Shown here: positions 11,886 through 23,619 of the stretch, one piece after another | Position numbering within the stretch: position 1 is the first letter of the stretch | How the letters are laid out: each line of letters starts with the position of its first letter | Source of the DNA: Argyresthia goedartella | Lineage: Eukaryota > Arthropoda > Insecta > Lepidoptera > Argyresthiidae | Assembly (NCBI GenBank): GCA_949825045.1 | Contig: OX463816.1 | Coordinates: 17,789,579-17,853,578, forward strand | DNA: 64,000 nt | Direction: 5' to 3' | The notes under the pieces: generated by a model | What the model was told of the DNA's origin: nothing | The model's database searches: none | What the model saw: the letters and a program-made list of their open reading frames with translations, nothing else | Translations under genes and position numbers: made by a program

Positions 11886-12366
11886 TTTATCTACACACGT
11901 ATCATAAACCCTCTTTACTGCGTTCAAAAACCGCACGTTACGATCAGCATTATGTTAAACTACTTGGTAAAAACTCGTTTCGTATCTGGAAAACTACACA
12001 TAATGGTCATTATGTGTAGTTTTTCTACATATAATGACATTCAAATTTCGAACGCCGACGCCCACCCGCGTGCCGTCCCTAGTTTGTCTGTGAAGTTGGT
12101 ACTGACATTCAAATTTCGAACGCCGACGACCGCCTGCGTGAAGTTGATACTAAAGAACAAGCTAAACAATTGCAGACTCCGGTCTGCCGGTCAAACATGC
12201 GGTTCCTGAACACATCAAAGAGAGCTTATGATATGTGTGTAGATAAACTAGTGTATGTAACTCTCGAGTGATATTATTATGAAACTCGCCTTCGGCTCGT
12301 TTCATAAACCCACTCTCGAGTTTTAATGCTCTACATTATGCAGCAGTCACATAAACTACTATTATG
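11886..12366 (+). mobile_element. Foldback family F1, copy b
   Basis: Full two-module copy. Outer arms of module 1 lie at 11886-11952 and 12186-12246. An internal hairpin (CTACACATAATG, then CATTATGTGTAG) lies near 11993-12027. The second palindrome at about 12250-12366 contains a tight hairpin (GAAACTCGCCTTCGGCTCGTTTC). Closest to copy c at 55500. Confidence 0.78.
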
Positions 12367-12369
12367 TTC

Positions 12370-13900
12370 TGATAGTGATTACACTGCTCATAGGTTACGC
12401 CAGGATACGCGGGTTCAATAAAACTCGAACAAATGAGATACAGTATCCTGCATTATCGCTCTAAGTGAACTAAAAGGTCTTGAGAACTGTAAACTTGACC
12501 TATAAGATTTCAGCTACTACGAATTTTTGAGTTACGAGAATTTTGAGCTACGTGCCTTGAGCTACGAGAAGCAATTAACTACGTGCCTGGGCTATGAGGA
12601 GCAATTAATTAACTACATCGCGTAATGACTAGTCATTAGTCGAAGCAGGCATATAGCTAGTTAGATCTAACGCGATTCAGATTAGAACAGAGGAAGACAT
12701 ACAACCTATTTAGAAATCATCATTTTAATGTTGTATCTGATTGTATGCTCTGATGAATGAAACTCTTACTTACTCTGTGGTTGTATGCTAACCAAGACAT
12801 ATCAAATGCTAATCTTCTGAGGCTTTGTGATCCTACTACCTAACTACCTACTACTAACTACCTTCTGAGAAATTTCTTCATTATATTTTTCTGAAATATA
12901 CTCAGGCTATGGACTTACCTACATTCATCAGAATTAATAATCTACCGAGTGCAGAACCCTAAATGCGGACACACCGCAATAAATAAAACCATGGTTACCA
13001 ACAAAATACTTACTTATATATATTTACCCAAACTTATCAAAATCATATGTATGTTTTAGAAAATTAAAATAGAACTGTTAAATGAATCAGAGTAGGCAGC
13101 CTGAATTTACACTTTGACTAAAATAAAACTTTAATTGTTTAAGGAAAAAGAGCCTCAAGAAATAAAAATTATGTGTGCGCTAGGCGCTGTGCAACTATCT
13201 ATGTGTAGAACATATTTTTTAATTTTGTTCATATTTTTTAAGAAATACGAAGCACTGATTTCATTATTCTGCTATTTTTCTTGTTATTTTTTGTGCTTCG
13301 CATTAAAAAGGATACCTCCTTTTTGAATTGCCTTCAAAAGAAAGTTGCTTCAGACTCTTACTTCAATTTGTACAAAAACGATAAATTATGCCCCAAGCGG
13401 GCGCTTAATCGCCGCCGTGCCACCCTTCCAAACTATTGTTCATCCTGTGTACTTCGCTGGCGCAGCTAATGATTGTGTTCAATTTGCTAAGCCACTGCTT
13501 CTCCATATTTACGTTGAATTTACCAACTTTGTCGGGAATGTCTTCAGCTGCTAATTATTTTATATCTTTAAACTTCATAATGTTCATATATGATAAATAG
13601 GAAGTAATGGTAGAACTTTTTTTATACCCCACATTTGTTCTCAACATCTCCAGTTTGTCGGCATTTTTGAACATAGCTTTCGAGTAATGGTAATAGCAAC
13701 CACTTGTTGATATTCCTGGAAATACAATCTTAAGAGCTGTATTTGAGTGATTTCGTAATCACACTTGAATTTTCGATTGTCTACATCAAATTTGCTTATT
13801 ATGAGCTGGAAAAGTCTTATGTAAGTATCCTGCGTTTTATCCAGCAAGAGTCAGAATATGACCGAAACAATATTTTCCCATGTCGCTGTTTTCCATGTTT
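12370..13900. other. Unassigned AT-rich DNA
   Basis: 12510-12620 has a degenerate short tandem duplication (GAGCTACGAGAAGCAATTAA and a near copy). The open frames at 13135-13550 are short and have no recognised similarity. No exon is supported. Confidence 0.4.
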
Positions 13901-14143
13901 ATACAGGGTGACTGTAAAACCTCTAGCTATATCAAAAGAGCGTACTCCTTGATAAAAGTACAAAATGCATGTTTTGTTACTTTCGTCTGCTTTCATAATA
14001 AAATATTAAGTAATCAACCGTCAAAGTATTCCTACTAGTCCCGAATAGTGTTGTTGCCATATTTACCGCCCGCCCAGTGTTGATAACATCGCACCGCGGT
14101 TTCGCTTTGTGTAGCGCCGCGCTTTCACTTTGTGTAGCGCCGC

Positions 14144-14205
14144 CGCCGCCGCTGCGATCGTCTCGGCATTACGTAGGTAATGGCGAGACGATCGCAGCGG
14201 CGGCG
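14144..14205. repeat. GC-rich near-perfect hairpin
   Basis: Arms of about 29 bases (CGCCGCCGCTGCGATCGTCT outermost) with one mismatch and a 4-base loop. It sits inside the mariner-like element and in a locally GC-rich patch. Confidence 0.85.
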
Positions 14206-14292
14206 CGGCAATTTGTAGTTAAAATAATTCCTGCCTAGCTACTAATACGTAAGAATACGTTGATTTACTTGTAACAAACCTTCAAACTACTA

Positions 14293-14375
14293 GCTACCTT
14301 ACAACCTATCTACCTAACTACCTAACTACCTACCTACCTAACTACCTACCTACCTACCTACCTACCTACCTACCT
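14293..14375. repeat. (CCTA)n imperfect tandem array
   Basis: Repeated CTAC/CCTA units, pure over the last ~35 bases. Similar units reappear near 14790-14815. Confidence 0.9.
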
Positions 14376-14431
14376 AGTCAACATTTCAAACAAAACAAAT
14401 GGATTATCGACCCGCAAACGACCGCTCTTGA

Positions 14432-14686
14432 GGTGAACGCACACTTATCGGCATCGGCACGCGTCATCCGCACGGAGCGGATAGGCCTTGTCTAAGGAAT
14501 CTTCCCTGCGACTCGTGTGTTGCTCTGTCGCACGCAACAGAAGGCAGAATGCTTCGTCCGCATAGTCCGCGCCAAATCTGATGACGTCATCAGGGTTTCT
14601 CCGGATTCCGACGCGGATAGGTGAGCGAGGTTTCGTATGCGGTGCGGTATTTCGGTGCGGACTATGCCGATAAGTGTGCGTTCACC
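14432..14686. mobile_element. Small TIR element nested in the mariner-like element
   Basis: 255 bases with perfect 23-bp terminal inverted repeats beginning GGTGAACGCACACTTATCGG. The interior is GC-rich with further inverted pieces (CGGATAGG / CCGCAC blocks). No clear target duplication was found. Confidence 0.78.
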
Positions 14687-15362
14687 ATTAGATAGGTCAG
14701 TTTAACTAGTTTTTTGAGTGGGGGTCAGAAAGTTAGGGTGGATCAGTCAAGAAGCTACTAACCACCGGTGGGCCGCGATTATTATTTAGTTAGGTACCTA
14801 CCTACCTACCCTAGCTACTGAGTTCTGGTGTAGGTATTATAAAACTTTTACTTATTTTCATGAGATGAGCACGAGTTTAGGTATGTACTGTACTGTGCGC
14901 ACGTCAAACCGCGATAAGGTTGCGCAGGCGACTGGACTGGCGTCGGGCAGTCTGACTGGCGGCGGCGGCGCACGTAAAGGCATTGCGGGGGTGAGCCGGG
15001 CGGGTGCGGGGTGCGGTGGGCGGATTAGACACCGCGAGTCACACAACGCCGCCCTGAGCGCGTAGGTTGTCTTTAAATTCGAATATGGGAGCTATTTCCT
15101 ATTAATCAAATATGAAAAAAAAAATGCTTTTTTGTTTTCTACTAGTGATTCTGATTCCAAAATTTTATTATAGCTAGGGGTTTTAAAGTCACCCTGTATA
15201 GAGATGAAGAGTGTATAGTTGATAGAAAACCGGCACACATTTAAACTTTACAGGTACCCTCGCCATAAAATTATGCTTCCGTGTTAACCGCAAGTGACTT
15301 TAATTTTGTCATAGCAAATGATCCACAAAATATTAAATTCTTATTTGTATCTCATTTTTAAC

Positions 15363-15662
15363 TCCGTGGTCTAATGGGTTTCACAGTTGCTTCTCACACA
15401 GGAGATGCCGGTTCGAATCCGGACTATGTACCAATGAGGTAAATAATGTATCTTAAGTATATTATCGGATGTTCAGTGTTTCGGATGACACGTTAAGCTG
15501 TAGGTAGGTCGCTACGTGATACTAGCCGGTCGTGAAAACCCCTCCACCAACCCGCACTGAGCCAGCATGGTGGAGTATGGCTTAATCTTACTCTTAACCG
15601 GATAGAGGCCTGTGCCCCTCGCTGGGGACAATAATGGGCTACATTTATTATTATATTCATTA
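15363..15662 (+). mobile_element. tRNA-derived SINE, family B, copy 1
   Basis: A box-like GTGGTCTAATGGG and B box GGTTCGAATCC form the tRNA-like head. The body runs through a CCAACCCGCACTGAGCCAGC block to a conserved GGGCTACA 3' end and an ATT-rich tail. Another copy with the same 3' half is on the minus strand at 54966-55330. Confidence 0.78.
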
Positions 15663-16087
15663 TTATATATCATAACCATCATCGCAGACCAGAAACATTC
15701 GTGCGATAATACTTGGTACTTGTAAGTCTGTCATTAACCGGTTACTATTTTAAGATTTTGAAATATATTTCTTGCTCGGCATAGAGCGTCTTTTTTTTAC
15801 TTATATAGAGATGCCTCGTTTATTTCTTCATCGTTCTTAGTCATGGTATGTGGTTCGTTTTTGTTACCATTTGTATTCATCGTGTTACGCTCAGACTCCT
15901 GTAAAATTACATTTTCTAATATCTTGTTTACAGGCCCAAAGGTTCTACATACCTTGGTCTTGGCTTTATCTATAATTACAGTGATTTTGTTTTTTGCGAG
16001 GTTCGGCGAACAAGTATGTAGACTGATTTTATCCACTGTATTGTTTGAATTAATCTTTAGGAAAGCACTGCATTCCTTCCGATTTTG

Positions 16088-16151
16088 AAAATTAATAATG
16101 ATGAATCTTCGGTATGGCGATCCATACCGAAGATTCACCGTTATTAATTTT
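16088..16151. repeat. Long hairpin
   Basis: About 30-base arms (outer AAAATTAATAA, inner TGAATCTTCGGTATGG) with two or three mismatches around a 4-base centre. It explains why open frames on both strands here encode a similar NLRYG-PYRRF peptide. They are not genes. Confidence 0.85.
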
Positions 16152-16399
16152 GTTCTTAGTATAGACATTTTAGTAATTTTTGCCTTCCCTTCCCTTTTTA
16201 TTTTTGGCAAACACGACATCATCGGAGTTCATTTTATACCAATAAAATGCAATGTCTGGAATCGCAGATTTATTGTATTGTTTGATTGATGCAACTTGAT
16301 AGGTGACACGCACATGATTATTTATCATAATATATATTATAGACCAGTCCAGATCAAGTGTCAATAAACAATCTCAAATAAGTTTGAAAACGTAGGTTT

Positions 16400-18562
16400 A
16401 GGCAAAACGAGATTTAGGCTGATACAACTTTAGGCAGATTAAAATTTAGCTTTAACACCAAGATAACATACTGCGGAATAGGCCTGATACGATCATTGGC
16501 AATAAGCTAGTTTTGTATGACGTTAAGGCACCTGTTGTTACGTTATGTTATTACCTGTTTACCAAGGGGTTATCATCTCAGGGTAAGTGCCATATGTGAT
16601 TCAGTTAAAACTCTTTGGGAGCAAAAAGTAAGTATATTCAGAAAACAAAGGTATTCAATTTCGAAGTGTTATTTCTAAAGTTATTAATGTTCTCTGTTCA
16701 TTCAGCCTATTACGGGTTGGTATTTGTTGGCCCATTATTTTTGTTCGGGAATTCTGCTTTTACTAATGGTTCGTATTCGGGAATTCCGATTTTGTCGGGC
16801 GATTGAATAAGATTGTTTTGAGGGAAGGCATGTTGGTTCTGTTTATTATAAATCAAAATGCAATAAATGCAGTGCAACATGGCTTTTTATTTATTTCATC
16901 ATCATCAGGGACGCCGTCTTCCATATGGGGTGTCAGAGGCACGGTCCAGTAGCCGAACTCCTCAGCTATGGAGAAAAGGATTCCACAATATGATTTCCAT
17001 CTTCGTCAAATATTAAAAATATAATACTACAAATTAAACAGGAAAGATTTATTTTAGGTTGAATTTGACACACAATAATCCTGATCCCATCACGCAGGCA
17101 CTTTGGAAAATATTGTTTATTGCTGCCTGTTAACTTTTTTTTTTCGGGGTGTTCAATTAATTTTACACGATAGATTTTAAATTAAATATTTAGCTGGACC
17201 GGCCGTATTGAGCCACTAGTCGCTTAAGCGCTGATGCGCCACTCGACGTTTTAGTTATTAAAGTCTTAGATAGAGGATAGTTCAAATCTGTTCCAATTAA
17301 CCGTACGGTTGTATGTTCCTTGTTTACGGAATATAACGTTAATAAAGTTACAGTTTACTAATTTATATTAGTAAACTGTAACCGGTAGAACGGCCCGGCA
17401 CGGGAACAACCGTCCGAGCGCGTTCCAGACAAATTTCAGTATATAATTTATCGTGGAACAAGGAATAAGCCGCTCTATTTATGCGGCGAGCTTCCGATTG
17501 AAAAGGGAAATGTTTAGATTTCACATTTCATAGATTTCATATGAAATGACGTGAAAACGTGCGGTTGCTGTTGTGAAATGTTTGTTTTTTTCTTAAATAA
17601 TCAATTTGGTTCATTCAGGCACGCTTGCAAGCGCGAGCTTTATTACCGTTGTCTACTGGAAATATTATTTATTAGTTATTACGATAAAAACCTTTCAATT
17701 AATTGTAATAATGGTAAAACCTAAGAAATCTCCGACATCCTGATATCGGCATACCAAGGTTTCTAGTACAATACAGTATGTATTTATAACGTACAGCTAA
17801 AACACTTAGTATTATCACTTAACTAAGCAGAACCACGCGACGACCTCATTTACCAGAACTTACCTATTGAGGGAAACCCAGCCCACCTCAATAAGCATAC
17901 ATCATCATAACGCAAGACGTCCGTTCATATATCCCAGGAAACGAGATGGGTACACACGCAGAAAAATAGTAAAGAATGGCTCTCATTTATCCTAATTTAA
18001 GTCCAAGTTGCAGCCATTATTCAGCCCACAACTCGCTTACACCTCAATTACGTCCAACATGTTGTCTATAAACGAGCTTACTTCACACATGCTCTTTGCT
18101 CTAAGAAACTTATTAAGTTCACCAGAATGGAAAAATAATTGACAATAGTATTTCGTGGAGCACTGACATTTTTTGAGCATTTGAAACGAAGTTTCTTGTC
18201 ACCGCCATTAAAAGTAAAGAAGTAGAAGAAGTTTATTGTCAAATATTAAGCCCAAATAAAAATTGATCATTTTGTAAATTAGGTCTTCTACTTTAAGTGA
18301 AATCAGTAATCCTAATTAAAATTCTAAATAAAATTCTAGAGGTATATATATATATATATATATATACCTCTAGAATATATATATATATATATATTTATAA
18401 TTTGAATTGGTGTACTAAATATAGTACGGTGGGCGTTAATGGGTTAAAAAAGTATAATAAAGTTTCTAATTAAGTATGAACTTACTAATAAAAATGATAA
18501 CAGATCACTATATACAACGCAAATAATAATTGTATTAGGCAAATTAATATTAAAAAATATCA
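16400..18562. other. Unassigned DNA with two palindromes
   Basis: No gene is supported. 17347-17382 is a perfect palindrome with 16-base arms (GTTACAGTTTACTAAT). 18332-18376 is an AT-dinucleotide run framed by ATTCTAGAGGTATA and its complement. 16880-17000 resembles a dispersed repeat but was not identified. Confidence 0.45.
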
Positions 18563-18575
18563 TAGTTTGGGTCTT
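18563..18575. repeat. Target-site duplication of LOA-like copy 2 (3' side)
   Basis: TAGTTTGGGTCTT is repeated exactly at 22888-22900. Confidence 0.92.
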
Positions 18576-18659
18576 TGTCAATTGTCAATTGTAAGACGGG
18601 CTGGTTTCCGCAACTTGACGACTAAAGCGCCTATTTTGCGTGTGGGTGGGAATGCGACA

Positions 18660-21600
18660 TCATTCGAGCCAACCCAACTCCTCCAGGAACGCCAATAGGC
18701 CCTTTACGTTACCGACTATCCCTGGAAGGTCCCTCGATTGACCGAGGTGTTTAGCCCTGTAGTCCGCTACTCCTGTGCACTCCATGAGGACGTGAGCAGC
18801 CGTTTCTTCTGCCTCCAAGCAGGCTCTGCAAAGGGGGCTGTCGGTAACACCTAGGACATATAGATGTTTATTAAAGAAACCATGGCCAGTAAGTGCTGCA
18901 GTTACCAGTCGCATGCGCGGCCTACTAAGTCGAAGCAAGGTCTTAGCCAGCCTAGCGCTAGGGGACGGCAAGGCCTGCTTGGCCTGCCTGCACTCCTCAT
19001 GGTTTGTCCAAAGAGTGGCATGATCATTCCTGGTCGACTCTCTCAGAAATGAGCGTACCATCTTGAAGGGAAGAGGGATGATAGGTTCGGGACCATACGC
19101 TGTCAAGCTAGATCCTTTACGCGCCAACTCATCCGCTGCATCGTTACCTCTTGATCCGCTGTGTCCTTTTATCCATTGAAGGATTACGCGGTTATGATGA
19201 CATACCTCCATTAGTCGTTTGTGACACTCGTAGATTAGCCCTGAGTTAATAGTGTTGCTATTTAGGGCTTGTAGGACGGCCATGCTATCCGAGAGGATTC
19301 GAATGGAGGAATCTCTTACCTTTCTCGATGCTATGGCATTAGCGGCCGAGATGATGCCCATGCATTCAGCTTGAAAGACAGTATTATGGGCACCCAGTGG
19401 AATGGCTATCTTGATGTTTAGGTCCTCCGAGAAGGTGCCTGAACCAGTGCCTGCTTCAGTTTTTGAACCACCGGTAAAAATTCTGAGCTCTTTAACGTCG
19501 TGCCCCTCAACCCGATGGTCTTCATGTAACTGTATATTGTATTTTTTGTCAAAAACAAATTGTTTAGGGATTCTGTCACTTCAAGCCATAGAGATGGGAA
19601 ATTTTTTGTAAACTTCCCCTAGGATGGCGGTGTGTGAGGTCGTGTTTTTCCTCCAAAGTCCTAAGGTGTTGAGTCTCACCGCAGATGACGCGGCCTCCTG
19701 CTTAATATACAGCTGGAGTGGCGGAAGACACAGCATGGCCTCCATTGCTGCTGTTGGAGTAGTTCTCATACTACCTGTGATAGCCATGCAGGCCAGCCTT
19801 TGGAAGCTTTGGAGTTTGCTTACCATTGTGGTTAGTTTGGTCCTGGTCCACCACACCACAGCTCCGTAGCAGACAAGAGGACGGATCACCGTTACGTACA
19901 GCCAAATAATGATGTTGGGAGAAAGTCCCCACTTTTTCCCCACCATTCTCCGACACTGCCAGAAAGCAATACTCGCCTTCTTTAGTTTGTTGTCGATGTG
20001 GCTACTCCAGTTGAGCTTGCTGTCCAAGGTTATGCCCAGGTACTTCACCTCAGTTGCTAGCTGGAGTTCCGTTCCAAAGAGCTTAGGTAGGGTATACCTA
20101 CCAAGAGCCCTATTGTTAGTGAACATGACCATTTCCGTTTTTGTTGGGTTAACCGCCAGGTCATATTCTAAACACCAGCGCTCCACGATGCGAAGAGCTG
20201 TTTGTTTAAGGTTGCATACTGTGCTCGCGAATTTACCTGTGATGAGGATTACCAAATCGTCGGCGTATCCTACGGTGTAGTATCCATTAGCATTAAGCTT
20301 GGTAATCAGGTCGTTAATGACTAGATTCCACAGAAGCGGGGAGAGCACTCCTCCCTGCGGGCATCCCCGCACTACCTCCGCCGACAGGGACTCTCCAGCT
20401 AGACGCACGATACGTTTGTTAAGCATGTTTGTGACCCAGTTGTTTACAGCTGTTGACACCCCATGCCTTGTTAGAGATGCACTTATACTGCTATGCTGCG
20501 TCTTGTCAAAGGCACCTTCTATATCAATAAAAGTTCCAAGACATCTGCATTTGTTTTGAATCGCCTCTTCAATTGTGGATACAACTGCATGGAGAGCTGA
20601 TTCAGTAGACTTACCCAAACTATATGCATGCTGATTCTTGTGTAAGGGTATATGTTTTAACCTCCATCTCTCAGGTGTCTCTCGCACAAACGTTCGAGAG
20701 TCTTAAGCAAGAACGAGGTGAGACTAATCGGCCTGAAAGATTTAGCGTTAGTGTAGTCGCTCCTTCCTGGCTTCGGTATGAAAATTACGTTTACTACTCT
20801 CCACCTTTTGGGAACGTATCCGAATCTAAGACATGCTTTCATGATTCGGACCATTATATTGATGACGGGTTCCCCACCCCACTGTAGAAGTGCTGGGAAG
20901 ATTCCATCTGGTCCTGCTGATTTAAAAGGTTTAAAGCTATTAATGGCCCATCTCACCTTGTCAGCAGTGATAATATTATTAGTTATGTCTAAGTGGTCGT
21001 CAGCTTCATGGTGAACCTCTTCCGGCCACACAATCTCTTGAATAGTTCTACTTCCGGGAAAGTGAGTTTCCAACAAGAGACTGTGTGTTTCTGTGGTGGA
21101 AGAGGTATATGTTCCATCGGGTTTTTTAAGCGACCCTAGCCTGGAGTTGCCTTGTTGAGCTAGTATTTGCCTTACCCGATTTGCTTGATCAACGGTTTCA
21201 ATGTCGCTGCAGAATTTCCTCCATGAGTTGCTGCTTTTGAACCGTAGTCGTTTCTTGTACTTGGATTTGGCATCTTTATAGTTGTCCCAATCCTCATCAG
21301 CACTGGTTTTCATCGCCCTGTTTAGCAGTCTTCTGATCTTAGCACGCATCCTATCTAGATCAGGACCCCACCAAGGCTGCCCCTTGATGTTGGTAGGCGC
21401 TGGTGTGCTAAGCGGGCAAGTTGAGTGGTAGCAGTCTATTGAAGTATTTGTAAAATCTGTTACCTGTTGTTCGATTTTTTCGGGTCCCTCCGGATCTGGT
21501 AGAGTGTCAGCCCAAGCATGTCTTTCACCTAGGATAGCTCTGTACCTGGTTCTGTCAGTCTTGCGTGGGTTTCTCTTAGGGACAGTTGGGGAGAACGCTG

Positions 21601-22285
21601 CGTTGATGTCGAATCGTATCCATCGATGATCAGAGCATGACGCGTCGTTGGACACATGCCAGCCCCCAACGTCGTCGGATATGTCCGCCGTTGCCAGGGT
21701 AATATCAACGATAGTTCTGCTCCGCTTGGTAACAAAAGTTGGTTCAGAACCTATGTTAAGCACATTGAGGTTTGTAGTAAATAGGTATTCAACAAGTGTC
21801 TTACCTCTGCTGTTCATATCTGGCATGCCCCACAGTGGGTGATGCGCGTTCGAGTAGGCTCCAACGATGAGCTGGAGGCCCGACTTCTCGCAGTGGTCCA
21901 CCAGCCGGCACAGGTCGTGTGGAGGCGGGTTGTCCTCCACAGGCATGTAGGCGGAGGCCACCACGAGTTCGCGGCACCTAGCTGTGTCGGGCAGTTGCAG
22001 CCTTATGGCACACAGGTCCCTGGAACAGAACTCTGTTAATGGCTGTGCTGGGATGTTGTTAGTAGTTATGATGCACGTTCTAGGGTTATCGTGATCAGTT
22101 GTACCGAAAAGCTTACCTCTCAAATTGGCAAGCCCTCGAATGCTACCGCGGTTGATCCACGGCTCCTGGATCAGAGCCACGGCAGTGCTGTTTGCCCCCA
22201 ACCAGCGTCTTAACTGGGCCGTTGCAGTTTGGCTGTGTTGGAGGTTGGCTTGGAGGATTTTACAATCGCGGGAGAGGGACGCCAT
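18660..22285 (-). pseudogene. LOA-like ORF2 (endonuclease-RT-RNase H), copy 2
   Basis: Starts at ATG 22285 with an intact-looking endonuclease domain through 20657. A 1-base deletion near 20661 shifts frame. RT follows with DIEGAFDK, GCPQGGVLSP and an intact YADD. A TGA at 19581-19583 (TGC in copy 1) interrupts just before RNase H. RNase H reads TGGS where the family has TDGS (GGT at 19470-19472), so its first catalytic Asp is lost. The other acidic residues and the C-terminal CCHC finger are present. The frame ends at 18660. Confidence 0.9.
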
Positions 22286-22887
22286 TTTTGGTCAACCCCT
22301 CCTCCACCTCCAAGACGAGTTCCTCCTCCAGCCGCATGGACAGCTCCTCGCCCTCAGAGGGCACCACTGCTGGTTCTGGCTCATCGCCTTCACCAAGCAG
22401 CATGGCCTCCCAGTGCGCGTGATGGTCCTGCGGTTGAGCAGCAGAACTTTCCCCGACTGCATCGGGGCCTGTTTGCTGCCGCTCTGGAGTGGAACTCTGG
22501 GGCATAGCTGTTCTAGATAAAACCCCAGTGATGACCAGCTTAGAGCTGGTCTGCGCTACCACCGGTGGTTCCTTCACAAATTTCCCACCGGGTCCCTGAA
22601 ATTTAAGGTAGACCCAACCACTACCAAAAAGGAGCTGTCTGCCCCTTCCCAGCAGGGTCGGCACCACATCTTCAGGGACGTCTGTGATGAGAAACAGGTT
22701 TTCCTGCTGCTCATCCACTTTCTGGAGGAGCCATCGGTCAACCTGTGCCCACTTGTTCATGAAGTGGAGGACTACGCCGACGTCGGGCGCAGACTTCCAC
22801 TTGCCTCGTTCGTTGGGTATGAGCACCCCACATCGAACCCTGCGGACCATCTCCGATTGGCGTTTCACCACCAACTGTACGTTGGAT
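22260..22887 (-). pseudogene. C-terminal fragment of LOA-like ORF1, copy 2
   Basis: About 204 residues in an open frame, equivalent to the last third of copy 1 ORF1, including the acidic tail. Where copy 1 has a TGA stop this copy has Arg (CGA). The N-terminus is lost by 5' truncation. Its end overlaps the ORF2 start by 26 bases, as in copy 1. Confidence 0.85.
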
Positions 22888-22900
22888 TAGTTTGGGTCTT
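22888..22900. repeat. Target-site duplication of LOA-like copy 2 (5' side)
   Basis: Exact repeat of 18563-18575. Confidence 0.92.
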
Positions 22901-22904
22901 AAAT

Positions 22905-23165
22905 AAATAGGTTTTAATTCTCTTGCGAGTATCAAGCAAATTCAGCAAAATTGTGACATCAACGGCGGTGTCTTTTGATTGCGTTGACCTATAAGTTTTA
23001 TTTTTTTTTACAAATTTAACAGACCTAATCGATAATAATTTCAACTTAATGTCTTTACGCGTTCCTGAGAAAAAGGGCAGTCGGACAGACAGACGTGCAG
23101 ACGGACAACGAAGTTATCCTATGTGGTTTCATTTTTTCCTTTTAAAGTAAGGAACCCTAAAAATA
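22905..23165 (+). repeat. Lepidoptera-type dispersed repeat end
   Basis: A run of CAGACAGAC units, then CGGACAACGAAGT, TTTTTCCTTTTAAAGTA and GGAACCCTAAAAA. I recognise this arrangement as an abundant repeat end in moth and butterfly genomes. The parent element class is not resolved here. Confidence 0.55.
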
Positions 23166-23180
23166 TCTCAATATTATCAT

Positions 23181-23616
23181 TTAAGGCGATACCTCGTCCG
23201 TGCAAAGGTCCCCGTTACTCCAGGCGGAAAGACCCGCAGTGTGAGAGGGACGGAATCGGAAAAAAATGAAAAACCGTAGCGCTAAACAACAGAATAATTG
23301 TTTAAAAATAAACTACTCTATTTTGTTAAAAAGTTTTTTCAGGAGATTTTGCGAATACATAATATCTACATTTTGAACGCAGTTCCACAATGAAATTAGT
23401 TAGGATTTCAGAATTACAGGAAAAAATAATATAATTTAGAGGTGTTTTCGTAATTAAATTCTATCGAGAAAATTTCATCCAATCGCGTTTTTGTTTTGGT
23501 GAAAATCTTAATCAAATACTCAATAAACATTTACCCAAAAATCAAATCTGTAGATGACTTCATGGTGGAGTAAATGGATTCGAAAAAAACCCCATTTTAT
23601 TTTCGTAGCACCTTAA
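23181..23616. mobile_element. TTAA-ended repeat family F5, copy a
   Basis: 436 bases bounded by TTAAGGCGATAC on the left and its approximate complement GTAGCACCTTAA on the right. The interior matches 57498-57920 over most of its length (for example GTAATTAAATTCTATC). The ends are diverged here and perfect in copy b. No ORF. Confidence 0.68.
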
Positions 23617-23619
23617 ATT

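Larger units (their letters stand above)
13904..15196. mobile_element. Non-autonomous mariner/Tc1-like element
   Basis: 1293 bases with terminal inverted repeats of about 28-30 bp (left CAGGGTGACTGTAAAACC, right complement with a few mismatches), flanked by TA on both sides. CAGGGTG ends with a TA target are typical of mariner-like elements. No transposase frame is present. The interior is a mosaic: a GC-rich hairpin, a (CCTA)n array and a smaller foldback element at 14432-14686. Confidence 0.72.
18576..22887 (-). mobile_element. 5'-truncated LOA-like LINE, copy 2 (inverted)
   Basis: Same family as 702-6682, on the opposite strand. Its 5' end at 22887 corresponds to about base 2382 of copy 1, so roughly the first 1.7 kb (leader and N-terminal ORF1) is missing. 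This is the usual result of incomplete reverse transcription. The 3' tail again consists of ACAATTG units. A 13-bp target duplication flanks it. It is better preserved than copy 1, with one frameshift and one stop in ORF2. Confidence 0.92.

Noticed and set aside
13904..15196. Telomere-like or satellite array in the CCTA tract
   Set aside because: The insect telomere repeat is TTAGG/CCTAA; this tract is a short CCTA/CTAC microsatellite inside a transposon.
15797..16289. Overlapping open frames on both strands with similar peptides
   Set aside because: The likeness is a consequence of the hairpin at 16088-16151, not of two genes.
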